Below are positions 41,922 to 48,948 of a DNA stretch of 64,000 nucleotides, in pieces. The stretch's first letter is position 1, and every line of letters starts with the position of its first letter. Source of the DNA: JAZDFP01 sp043801445 (GTDB taxonomy: Bacteria > Planctomycetota > MHYJ01 > JACQXL01); NCBI GenBank assembly GCA_043801445.1, contig JAZDMB010000032.1:29440-93439 (forward strand), written 5' to 3'. A program made the position numbers and the translations under genes. The notes below the pieces were generated by a model. The model had not been told where the DNA came from, did not search any database, and saw only the letters and a program-made list of their open reading frames with translations.

Positions 41922-42857
41922 ATGACAAAATCTCCCTGCGAAAGATATTACGACCGCGTGGCTCATTCGTATGACGACTCCTACTCCACGAACCCTGACG
42001 GGTTCTCTGAGCGAGGACCCGGAACGGGCAAAAACCCTTATTGGGATTTCTATAACGCAGTCACTTGGCATAACCTGAAAAAATATCTGCCCCAATTGAA
42101 AGGCAGACGGATATTGGATATCGGCGGCGGCACGGGCCTGTGGGCTTTGAAACTCGCTAAATCAGGTTTTGAGGTTACGCTGGCGGATATCTCCCAGAAG
42201 ATGCTGGACATGGCTCTTAACAAAGCAGAAAAAGCGAACCTCTCATCAAAGATTACATTTGTCAAAGCGGATATCTGCGACCTATCGGTGTTTGAAGAGA
42301 AAACCTTTGATATGGTATTAGCCCAGGGCGACCCGCTCTCGTGTTGTGAAAATCCTTATCAGGCAGTCAAGGAAGCCTATCGCATACTCAAAGACAAGGG
42401 ATTCTTTATCGCCTCGGTGGACAATAAATACAGCGGGATGAAAGTGTTTTTAGAACAAAATAAGATAGATGAATTGGAAGAATTCATCAAAAGCGGCAAG
42501 ACCAAATGGTTCACCAATGACATCAACGAACAATACCCGATTACCTATTTCACGCCGGCCCAATTAAAGAAATTATTTACCGGAAACGGATTTGAGGTAT
42601 TGACAATCATCGGCAAGACCGTATTACCTATCAGGCAGAATAGCGTCCCGATGCTCCGATACGGGACGCTCCGTATCCGCTCCGATGCTCACGAGCGGAG
42701 CGCCCCATATCCGAAGGCATCGGGACGAAGGCATCGGAGCGAGATATTAAAAGACCGTTCAGCATTTGACAGATTATTGAAATTGGAATTGCAACTCCAT
42801 TCCGAAGAAGCATTATTAGGTTCAGCCGGCCATCTGGAAATCACCGGGCGAAAGTAG
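41922..42857 (+). CDS. Class I SAM-dependent methyltransferase
   Basis: A 311-residue methyltransferase. SAM motif I is ILDIGGGTGLWALKLAKSGF near residue 65, motif II-like VTLADISQKMLDMA, and VLAQGDPLSCCENP follows. The ATG at 41922 is used; an earlier one lies in repeat DNA. Two GC-rich palindromes are read in frame: SYSTNPDGFSERGPGTGKNP (about 19-38) before the fold, and a long one (42645-42726) near residues 242-268. The acceptor substrate is unknown; the sequence resembles Mg-protoporphyrin/ubiquinone-type small-molecule methyltransferases. Confidence 0.8.
   Translation: MTKSPCERYYDRVAHSYDDSYSTNPDGFSERGPGTGKNPYWDFYNAVTWHNLKKYLPQLKGRRILDIGGGTGLWALKLAKSGFEVTLADISQKMLDMALNKAEKANLSSKITFVKADICDLSVFEEKTFDMVLAQGDPLSCCENPYQAVKEAYRILKDKGFFIASVDNKYSGMKVFLEQNKIDELEEFIKSGKTKWFTNDINEQYPITYFTPAQLKKLFTGNGFEVLTIIGKTVLPIRQNSVPMLRYGTLRIRSDAHERSAPYPKASGRRHRSEILKDRSAFDRLLKLELQLHSEEALLGSAGHLEITGRK
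41982..42033. repeat. In-frame GC-rich module (STNPDGFSERGPGTG)
   Basis: CTCCACGAACCCTGACGGGT then TCTCTGAGCGAGGACCCGG. The same core is split by two further modules inside the GGDEF gene (48052-48165). Confidence 0.8.
42645..42726. repeat. Large in-frame palindrome near the methyltransferase C-terminus
   Basis: GTCCCGATGC at one end and GCATCGGGAC at the other, with nested inner palindromes (CGCTCCG / CGGAGCG). About 82 bases, translated as an Arg/Ser-rich stretch. Confidence 0.8.
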
Positions 42858-42902
42858 AAACCGGAGCTACTGCCTCCCGTAGAGACAAATAACACGGAGT
42901 AT

Positions 42903-42968
42903 TTTATAAGGAATCCAGGAATTCAGGAAAATTAATCTTGGTTTCATGGTCTCCTTATAGAAATTATC
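42903..42968. repeat. Family C inverted repeat
   Basis: TTTATAAGGAATCCAGGAAT and GGTCTCCTTATAGAAATTAT arms flank TTAATCTTGGTTTCATGG, very like 48821-48901. Confidence 0.75.
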
Positions 42969-43054
42969 TGCCTGCCTACTTGGTGTAATCTGTGGCTAAT
43001 CTACGTTTCTTCTCTTTAACCTACCTTCTACATACTATATACTACATACTAATA

Positions 43055-44350
43055 TTAAATATTATCCCCGCAGACCCAGCCTGTAGAAAAAGCCGCCTGC
43101 ATATTATATCCGCCTGTCTTGGCATCTATATCTATTACCTCGCCTGCGAAAAAGAGTCCCCTGACAATCCTTGACTCCATTGTCTTTGGGTTTATCTCCT
43201 TTGTATCCACCCCGCCTCTGGTAACTATCGCCTCGCTGATAGGCATCACGCCTTCAACCGTTAATCTCAACCCGAACAACCCCTCTATCAGACTTTTACG
43301 TTCCTCGGCAGTAACCTGATTTGCGCCCTTATTACCATCCAACTTGCAATATTCAATAAACCGCGCGATTAGACCGCCGGGCAGAAGGTTCTTGAATATA
43401 TTCTTTATACCCTTATTCGGAGCCGCCTTGAATTCGCGTAACAACCTCGCATCAAGTATTTTATAATCCAGCGCGGGCTTAAAATTAATGGATATTGACA
43501 CCTTATTCTCCTGCCCGACCTTTCGGTCCCCGCCCGGATGAACATCCGTTCGGACGGGGTTCGGGCGGGTAAGTGCCAGTGCGTCATATACCGCGGCGCT
43601 TATGTCAAGCACAATCGGACCTGATATTCCGAAATGAGTAAAAAGCATCTCTCCGAACCGCTCATCAACCGGCTTATTATCAGCGAATAGCGTCAGACGC
43701 ACGTTCTTGAGCGAGATACCCTGCCAATCATTGATAAACCGCTCCTTGATGCGCACCGCAGACAGCGCCGGTTTCAAGGAAACTATCCGGTGCCCTAATT
43801 TCTCAGCCAGTTTATAACCGTCGCCGGTTGAGCCGGTCTGCGGATACGAAAGCCCGCCTGTGGTAATGGCGATATGCGATGACGGAAATAACTTACCTGA
43901 AACTGTTTGAAGACCCTTTACACGTTTGCCCTCTGCAACCACATCCTTCACCCGTTCGCCTGACAGGATTACGATATTCTTATTATTTAATTTAGATTTC
44001 AGGACATCCAGGATATCGGCTGAAAGATTACTTATTGGGAATACGCGGCCGCCCCGTTCGGTCTTGAGTTTCAGACCCGCATCCTCAAAGAATGAAATCA
44101 GGTCGGTGTTAAAGAACCTGGCGAAAGCGTTCCTCAGGAAATCGCGTGATTCCGAAAACTCAGCCAAAAACCCGTTGATATCGCCTGAATTAGTAAGATT
44201 ACAGCGTCCCTTACCGGAGATGAGCAGTTTCCGGCCCGGAGACTCATTGCGTTCAATCAAGAGGACTTTCCTGCCCCGTTCCGAGGCTCGGATAGAAGCC
44301 ATCATCCCGGCCGGACCGGCGCCGATAACAATCGCATCAAACTGATTCAT
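43055..44350 (-). CDS. HI0933/YhiN-family flavoprotein
   Basis: A 431-residue NAD(P)/FAD-dependent oxidoreductase. It begins with a Rossmann dinucleotide motif (VIGAGPAGMMASIRASERGR) and the family block GRKLLISGKGRCNLTNS. Later SGPIVLDISAAVYDAL and the C-terminal GGVDTKEINPKTMESR with LFFAGEVIDIDAKTGGYN are typical. Family members reduce ring-containing small molecules; BaiN acts on bile acids, but the substrate here is unknown. A GC-rich palindrome (43513-43570) is read through as TRPNPVRTDVHPGGDRKVGQ. Confidence 0.9.
   Translation of the reverse strand: MNQFDAIVIGAGPAGMMASIRASERGRKVLLIERNESPGRKLLISGKGRCNLTNSGDINGFLAEFSESRDFLRNAFARFFNTDLISFFEDAGLKLKTERGGRVFPISNLSADILDVLKSKLNNKNIVILSGERVKDVVAEGKRVKGLQTVSGKLFPSSHIAITTGGLSYPQTGSTGDGYKLAEKLGHRIVSLKPALSAVRIKERFINDWQGISLKNVRLTLFADNKPVDERFGEMLFTHFGISGPIVLDISAAVYDALALTRPNPVRTDVHPGGDRKVGQENKVSISINFKPALDYKILDARLLREFKAAPNKGIKNIFKNLLPGGLIARFIEYCKLDGNKGANQVTAEERKSLIEGLFGLRLTVEGVMPISEAIVTRGGVDTKEINPKTMESRIVRGLFFAGEVIDIDAKTGGYNMQAAFSTGWVCGDNI
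43513..43570. repeat. In-frame GC-rich palindromic module in the flavoprotein gene
   Basis: CCCGACCTTTCGGTCCCCGC then CCGTTCGGACGGGGTTCGGG. It adds about 18 residues to a surface loop of the flavoprotein. Confidence 0.7.
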
Positions 44351-44523
44351 AGGAAAAGTTAACCACTCCCGACAAAGTCTGTCGGGATCCCGTTGTAGCC
44401 CACTTGGATAGCCCAGCGGGAAAAGACATTCACCCCGTTAGAAATTATTGTTACAGGGTAATGATAAGAATAATATAAAGTTTGTTAGTGTAATACTATT
44501 TATTTTAGATATTTATTTCTTCG

Positions 44524-44598
44524 GATGCAGTCTTCTTCTTGCTACCCTGTGCCATAGGCACCTGCCCGACCGTCAGGCGGGGATCCGCCTCTGGCGGA
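44524..44598. repeat. Family E repeat, long form
   Basis: GATGCAGTCTTCTTCTTGCT, ACCCTGTGCCATAGGC, ACCTGCCCGACCGTCAGGCG, GGGATCCGCCTCTGGCGG. It is the intergenic relative of the copy in parB and of the shorter copy at 9263. Confidence 0.8.
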
Positions 44599-44882
44599 AA
44601 CGAGGCAGGGCACTCAAAGGATTAAAACTATTTTTTTTCCTTGACGCCCCAGCGGACTAGCAGACAGGTTTATCTGTTCATCAGTTTACTCACTTTCTAT
44701 CTCTACAACTGGATATAAGTAACGGGTTTGTGACTTATCCGGCAGATATGAAAAATGGCGGTTTTGTATAAACTCTTGATTTGAAATGAATTAAGAAAAA
44801 TAAAAAAATATGCAAAAATCCGAAAATAGCGCTCTCTGTTACTTATGGGAACCTATCCACTACGGGATTCTACCCTACCTAC

Positions 44883-45080
44883 CTATGGTTATATGGGGTA
44901 TATCCACTAGTTAGTAGGGATACCTCCTATGGTTATACGGGATACCTCCTATGGTTATATGGGATACTACCTATGGTTATATGGCATACTCCCTATGGTT
45001 ATATGGGATACCACCTATGGTTATTAGGGATACTACCTATGGTTATATGGGATACCTCTACTGGAGGGTACGATATCCCC
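44883..45080 (-). repeat. Tandem array 2a: nine 22-bp units
   Basis: Units of exactly 22 bases start at 44883, 44905, 44927, 44949, 44971, 44993, 45015, 45037 and 45059 without indels. Consensus on the plus strand is CTATGGTTATATGGGATACC plus two bases; on the minus strand the core is GGTATCCC. Units 3 to 8 are closest to each other; units 1, 2 and 9 are degenerate. Confidence 0.92.
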
Positions 45081-45125
45081 CCTGGGTAGGTAGGGTAATA
45101 TAGGGGGGAGGTAGGGGGATGGGTA
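45081..45125 (+). repeat. G-rich spacer between arrays 2a and 2b
   Basis: CCTGGGTAGGTAGGGTAATA then TAGGGGGGAGGTAGGGGGAT and GGG. At least four G-runs of three or more, so a G-quadruplex could form. It resembles the module next to array 1. Confidence 0.7.
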
Positions 45126-45145
45126 ATTTTCTTATTTTTATCAGG

Positions 45146-45453
45146 GCTATATTTCTCGGCAGTCGGGTATATGTTCCTTGGATTGGCAGGATATGTTTCC
45201 GGGCTGAAAGGCATCTGTTTCGTGGCTCAATGGTGTATGTTTCCCGGCTCAAAGGCGTATATTTCCGTGCCGAAAGGGGTATGTTTATTACTGATAACTA
45301 GTATGTATCCCGGCTCAGAGGGGTATGTATTTTGGCTTAACCCTCTATGTTTCTTGGGTATAAGGTATATATTTCAGGACTAAAGAGGGTATATTTCTTG
45401 GCTTAGGGGAGTATGTTTATTGGCTCAAGGGGATATGTTTCGTGGCTTGGAGG
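45146..45453 (+). repeat. Tandem array 2b: fourteen 22-bp units
   Basis: Fourteen consecutive 22-base units fit without indels. Consensus is about GGTATGTTTCTTGGCTCAAA plus two bases. The GTATGTTTC half is best kept. Number and period match array 1 exactly, and the TATGTYYYTTGG core is shared with it. Confidence 0.92.
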
Positions 45454-45462
45454 TATGTGATG

Positions 45463-45487
45463 GGATACCCTACCCCCCACCACCCCT
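45463..45487 (-). repeat. Boundary module after array 2b
   Basis: GGGATACCCTACCCCCCACC then ACCCC; its reverse complement GGGGTGGTGGGGGGTAGGGT is G-rich and carries the GGGTATCCC theme also seen beside array 1. Confidence 0.6.
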
Positions 45488-45532
45488 ATATACTATATAC
45501 TATGTTCTATATACTGAATTTCAATTTTCCAC

Positions 45533-45561
45533 TTGACAGATTATAAATGCAAGAGTATATT
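45533..45561 (+). promoter_or_regulatory. Strong promoter after array 2b
   Basis: TTGACA at 45533, 17-base spacer, TATATT at 45556, about 55 bases before the gene at 45616. It lies about 80 bases after the end of the 22-bp array. Confidence 0.7.
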
Positions 45562-45615
45562 TACAGCATTCCGAAGGCTAGTGTTACCGGAATTCACTAA
45601 AAATGGAGGTGTGAT

Positions 45616-46746
45616 ATGAAAACAGATAATCATAAATTCAAGATAATAGGGTTGCCGATTTTAATTGTTAGTGTTAGCATAATGTTCTGCTTTTTTATAT
45701 CCAATTATAATTATGCAACTGAAGATAAAAAAGTGGAAGTTTTAACTGTTCCACCATCACAGTTTTGTGAATCTTATCCGGTTGCTTGCAGGTATGTTGA
45801 ATGGATTCGTCTTAAGCTCAAAGGGAAATATGATATGGATAAATACGGAAGAGACAAATTAAAATTACTACATATAGTCCATGTGGTATTCACAGAAATA
45901 GATACCGCTGGTAGTACTATGAACCAAAAAGAAGGATGCTACACGGATTTCGTAGCTTCGATAGGATTAAGAAGTAGTGTAGAAAAATTCGTTGATAAGA
46001 TTTTCAATAAGAACGATTCTTCTCCTGAAGAAATAAGATTCCTTGAGATTTTTAATGAAGAGATTTATCGTGGCGGACCTGCACTTGAATATTTATGGCC
46101 AACACCTATGCGGAAATCTACTAAAGAGGAATATCAAGACAGGATAAAACAGGCTTGGCAAAAACTTAGGACTATTCAAAATGAACTATCAAATCTTATA
46201 AGTGATACGCTTGTTACCACTATAAAAATAGATTCTCCTAATAGAAAACTTCTTCCTTTGATGTATCTGCTTCAAGCATATAATTACGGCTGGCTGGAAG
46301 AATACAAGCAAGCCATAGCAACATATGACAAAATAATAAATTATGATATGGAAGGATTTGACGACTATAAATTAACCGCGATGTTTAATAAAGCAAGATG
46401 TGTGGGAGCATTATCAAAGGATTATGAGATACAAAATAGATATGGAGGCCTATGGAATTTTATGCCTTATAAAACATGGCATTGGTATAAAGACAAAGAA
46501 GGGAATCATATATCAAATTATTATTATGATATAGCTGTTCTATCGCGGTGTAAAGAAGCCAATGCGGTTTATGAAGAAATTTTAAAGAATTACAAACATC
46601 TTTCAAAGACAAGAAGGGCTATTTTTATATGGATACAGGAAATAATGGCTGGGAAACCATTGCCTGAGTTATACTCTTCTCCTCCAATAGAAGACGCTAA
46701 CAGCGATAAACCAGAACAACCCGAAAACAAAGATACCAATAAATAA
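45616..46746 (+). CDS. Exported protein of unknown function, TPR-like
   Basis: A 376-residue protein with an N-terminal hydrophobic signal (IIGLPILIVSVSIMFCFFIS, residues about 10-29), so membrane-anchored or secreted. A helical middle part (LLQAYNYGWLEEYKQAIATY) looks like one TPR. The tail is Pro/Glu-rich (PPIEDANSDKPEQPENKDTN). No known domain is otherwise visible. It has a strong promoter and a good GGAGGTG site and is the first gene after the 22-bp arrays. Function unknown. Confidence 0.75.
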   Translation: MKTDNHKFKIIGLPILIVSVSIMFCFFISNYNYATEDKKVEVLTVPPSQFCESYPVACRYVEWIRLKLKGKYDMDKYGRDKLKLLHIVHVVFTEIDTAGSTMNQKEGCYTDFVASIGLRSSVEKFVDKIFNKNDSSPEEIRFLEIFNEEIYRGGPALEYLWPTPMRKSTKEEYQDRIKQAWQKLRTIQNELSNLISDTLVTTIKIDSPNRKLLPLMYLLQAYNYGWLEEYKQAIATYDKIINYDMEGFDDYKLTAMFNKARCVGALSKDYEIQNRYGGLWNFMPYKTWHWYKDKEGNHISNYYYDIAVLSRCKEANAVYEEILKNYKHLSKTRRAIFIWIQEIMAGKPLPELYSSPPIEDANSDKPEQPENKDTNK

Positions 46747-46796
46747 CGGTAAGACATACCGTAGGCTGAATGGAGGATATGGTGTGTTATGAGATA

Positions 46797-47204
46797 TCAG
46801 CTTTCAAGGATAATAATCGCTGCGGCGTAATCCCGGGTGTGGGTCAGTGAGAGATGGAACCGGGTTACTTTGAGTTTTCGGCAAATTGATTTGGCTTTAC
46901 CAGAGAGTCTTAGATTTGGGATTTGAGATTTGGGGTTTGGAATTTTATTGATAACCTCTATCTCTGTCCAGTATGGTGAGTTCTTTGCACCCCAGCCGGT
47001 ACCGATTGCCTTAAGGAACGCTTCCTTAGCCGCAAACCGGACGGCAAAATGCTGATATGAAGCCTCCCCCTTGTGTTTCAGGCAATATTTTATTTCAGAC
47101 GGAGTAAAGATTCTTTCCAGAAACTTTTTACCCTGTCTTTGCATTACCTGCTTGAATCTGTTAATCTCAACTAAATCAATTCCGATACCTTTAATCATAT
47201 TCAT
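46797..47204 (-). CDS. acpS: Holo-ACP synthase
   Basis: A 135-residue phosphopantetheinyl transferase that converts apo-ACP to holo-ACP. It has GIGIDLVEINRF with the catalytic Asp, FTPSEIKYC, and RFAAKEAFLKAIGTGWG with the conserved Glu/Lys. A segment of about 10 residues (KIPNPKSQIPNLRL) is encoded by an AT-rich repeat of ATTTGGG-like words, placed where most AcpS have a short loop. No ribosome-binding site is obvious. It is followed by repeat DNA. Confidence 0.92.
   Translation of the reverse strand: MNMIKGIGIDLVEINRFKQVMQRQGKKFLERIFTPSEIKYCLKHKGEASYQHFAVRFAAKEAFLKAIGTGWGAKNSPYWTEIEVINKIPNPKSQIPNLRLSGKAKSICRKLKVTRFHLSLTHTRDYAAAIIILES
46908..46943. repeat. In-frame ATTTGGG-like short tandem repeat in acpS
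   Basis: AGATTTGGGATTTGAGATTT then GGGGTTTGG: four 7-8 base units, translated on the minus strand as NPKSQIPN. Confidence 0.7.
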
Positions 47205-47229
47205 TATAGTAAGAAAACTTCGTAACTTC

Positions 47230-47300
47230 CACCGCAGAGACGCGGAGTGCGCAGAGTGAAAAACAATAAAATTCTCTGTGTTCTCTGTGCCTCTGTGGTG
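47230..47300. repeat. Family A inverted repeat between acpS and the GGDEF gene
   Basis: CACCGCAGAGACGCGGAG and GTGCCTCTGTGGTGA arms, preceded by the AAGAAAACTTCGTAAC tag that also precedes copies near 3841 and 8651. Confidence 0.75.
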
Positions 47301-47308
47301 AATATTGG

Positions 47309-48706
47309 TTATGCAACCACAGTCTGGTTACGTCCTTTTTGTTTCGCTTTGTAGAGCGCTTTATCCGTTTTAGAAATAAGTTCCTTGAAATCATCCCCAT
47401 CATTAGGTTTGTATTCCGCTACACCCAAACTGATAGTTATTTTTATCTCCTCGCCGGTAGATAAAATAAATAGGTTGTTTTCTATTTTTCGACGCAGTCT
47501 TTCGGCAAAGGTTTCTGCCTGTGTCTTTGAGGTCTGGGGCAGGATAATGGCTATCTCTTCGCCTCCGTAGCGATACGCAGTTGAGGTCGCTCTCAGGGTC
47601 TGCTTTAATATCGATGCAATCTCCTTAAGCACCATATCGCCGGCCGGATGACCATAGGTGTCATTGACATTTTTAAAGTGGTCTATATCAAACATGACCA
47701 GCGCTAAATCAGTCTTGTAACGTTTGCTGATTTCCATATATATGGGCAATTCATTAAAGAAATGGCGTTTGGTATAAAGGGAAATCAGGCTGTCGGTAAC
47801 GGCGCGGTTGTATAGCATCGGAGTTTTGACGGCTAAAGCCAGGACCCGGGCCAATTCCATCAGGTTATCCTGCAGATGCCGGATATCCTCTTCTTTCTGG
47901 TTGCCCGAGCGGATAGTTTTTATTTTGAGGACGCCGACCGATTCATGGTCTGCCATTAACGGAATAGTAAAATCTATTGTATCACCATTGGCACTGAAAA
48001 AAAGACGGTTGTGCTCCAACGCTTCATTAACATTGTGCCAATCTATGGTTCGCCCCGTTCCGGGTTCCCCGCCTGACCTTTCCAGTCGGGCAGGTCGCTC
48101 AGAGAACCCGCTCGTGCTATGCGGAGCGCTACGCAGAGCATAGTCAGGGTTCGTGGAGTCGGCTAATTCCTCTTCAAATATGGTATTATTGCCCTTGCGC
48201 TGCGCTTGCGGAATCAGTTTGCCCGAAATTTCGTCCTTCAGAAAGATAGTAATTTCGCCTCCTGCATCGCTACTTTTGCCATCAGAAGAACCGGGCCCGC
48301 CTGACCATGTGTCCAGTCGGGCAGGCATAAAATGGGCGATGACCTCTAATGATTTGCTGACGATATTCTGGAAATCAACATCGTGGGTAAGGATAAGACT
48401 TATTTCACGCGTTGCGGAAAGCAAATCAATCCGCGATGAAAGCATCTTATTCTGACTGAAGAATTCTTCCTGATTTTTATCAGATACGACGACTTTGGTT
48501 TTAAGCGCTTTATTAAAATCTTTAAGAATAAAAACGGCAATAACCAGACCGACGCTATAAACAGCATTAAGGAATGCCAGAAAAACCAAGGGAGTCGACA
48601 AGAAATCAATTGCTTTGTTTGTAGATAAGCAATAAACTAGCCAGAGCAGAATCGTGATGAGAGGAATAGTGACAAGAAGAATTATAATGAGTACCTGTTT
48701 GAGCAT
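47309..48706 (-). CDS. Membrane GAF-GGDEF diguanylate cyclase
   Basis: A 465-residue c-di-GMP synthase. Two N-terminal membrane helices (about 5-25 and 38-62), a GAF-like sensor (about 85-290), and a GGDEF domain (about 300-460) with MFDIDHFKNVNDTYGH and the catalytic loop RYGGEEIAIILP. The allosteric I-site RxxD is RATS here, so product inhibition may be lost. Two groups of GC-rich palindromes are read in frame in the sensor region: MPARLDTWSGGPG (about residue 126) and STNPD...GFSER...PGTG (about 183-218). Confidence 0.88.
   Translation of the reverse strand: MLKQVLIIILLVTIPLITILLWLVYCLSTNKAIDFLSTPLVFLAFLNAVYSVGLVIAVFILKDFNKALKTKVVVSDKNQEEFFSQNKMLSSRIDLLSATREISLILTHDVDFQNIVSKSLEVIAHFMPARLDTWSGGPGSSDGKSSDAGGEITIFLKDEISGKLIPQAQRKGNNTIFEEELADSTNPDYALRSAPHSTSGFSERPARLERSGGEPGTGRTIDWHNVNEALEHNRLFFSANGDTIDFTIPLMADHESVGVLKIKTIRSGNQKEEDIRHLQDNLMELARVLALAVKTPMLYNRAVTDSLISLYTKRHFFNELPIYMEISKRYKTDLALVMFDIDHFKNVNDTYGHPAGDMVLKEIASILKQTLRATSTAYRYGGEEIAIILPQTSKTQAETFAERLRRKIENNLFILSTGEEIKITISLGVAEYKPNDGDDFKELISKTDKALYKAKQKGRNQTVVA
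48052..48165. repeat. Nested in-frame palindromic modules in the GGDEF gene
   Basis: The outer module equals the one at 41982 in the methyltransferase gene, but it is interrupted by TATGCTCTGCGTAGCGCTCC-type and CCTGCCCGACTGG-type modules. All three keep the reading frame. Confidence 0.85.
48292..48330. repeat. In-frame module (PARLDTWSGGPG)
   Basis: CCGGGCCCGCCTGACCATGT then GTCCAGTCGGGCAGGC, the reverse complement of the module in the M6 protease propeptide. Confidence 0.8.
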
Positions 48707-48820
48707 TGGATTAACAGATTGGAACCACGAGATTTCACAAGATTAACACAGGGAATTTAATTAGCCACAGAGACACACCTGCCCGACCATTCGGGCGGGG
48801 AGTTCACAGAGAAATACGGT

Positions 48821-48901
48821 TTATTCATAAGGAGTCCAACCAAGTAGGTAAAGAAAACAGGAAATTCATTAATCTTGGATTCATGGGTTCCTTATAATTA
48901 T
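48821..48901. repeat. Family C inverted repeat
   Basis: TTCATAAGGAGTCCAACC and GGGTTCCTTATAATTA arms with the shared inner TTAATCTTGGATTCATGG. A GC-rich module and family A halves flank it between the GGDEF gene and clpC. Confidence 0.75.
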
Positions 48902-48948
48902 TCCGTCTCGGTGTTCTCCGTGCCTCTGCGGCTAATTTTTGTATTTCC

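Larger units (their letters stand above)
44351..45615. other. Long gene-free stretch with repeat E and two 22-bp arrays
   Basis: About 1.26 kb with no supported gene. In order it holds a family F half (about 44432), a long family E repeat (44524-44598), AT-rich DNA, 22-bp array 2a (44883-45080), a G-rich spacer (45081-45125), 22-bp array 2b (45146-45453), a C-rich module (45463-45487) and a strong promoter (45533-45561). Short open frames over the arrays are caused by the lack of stops in the repeat and are not genes. Confidence 0.7.

Noticed and set aside
44448..44660. A 70-codon open frame with a hydrophobic start
   Set aside because: More than half of it is the family E repeat, and the same translated words occur antisense to the gene at 9251. 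It is better explained as repeat DNA.
44999..45383. Several overlapping open frames of 60-70 codons on both strands across the 22-bp arrays
   Set aside because: They arise because the repeat lacks stop codons in some frames. Since 22 is not a multiple of three, the peptide changes frame with each unit. No ribosome-binding site or conserved peptide is visible.
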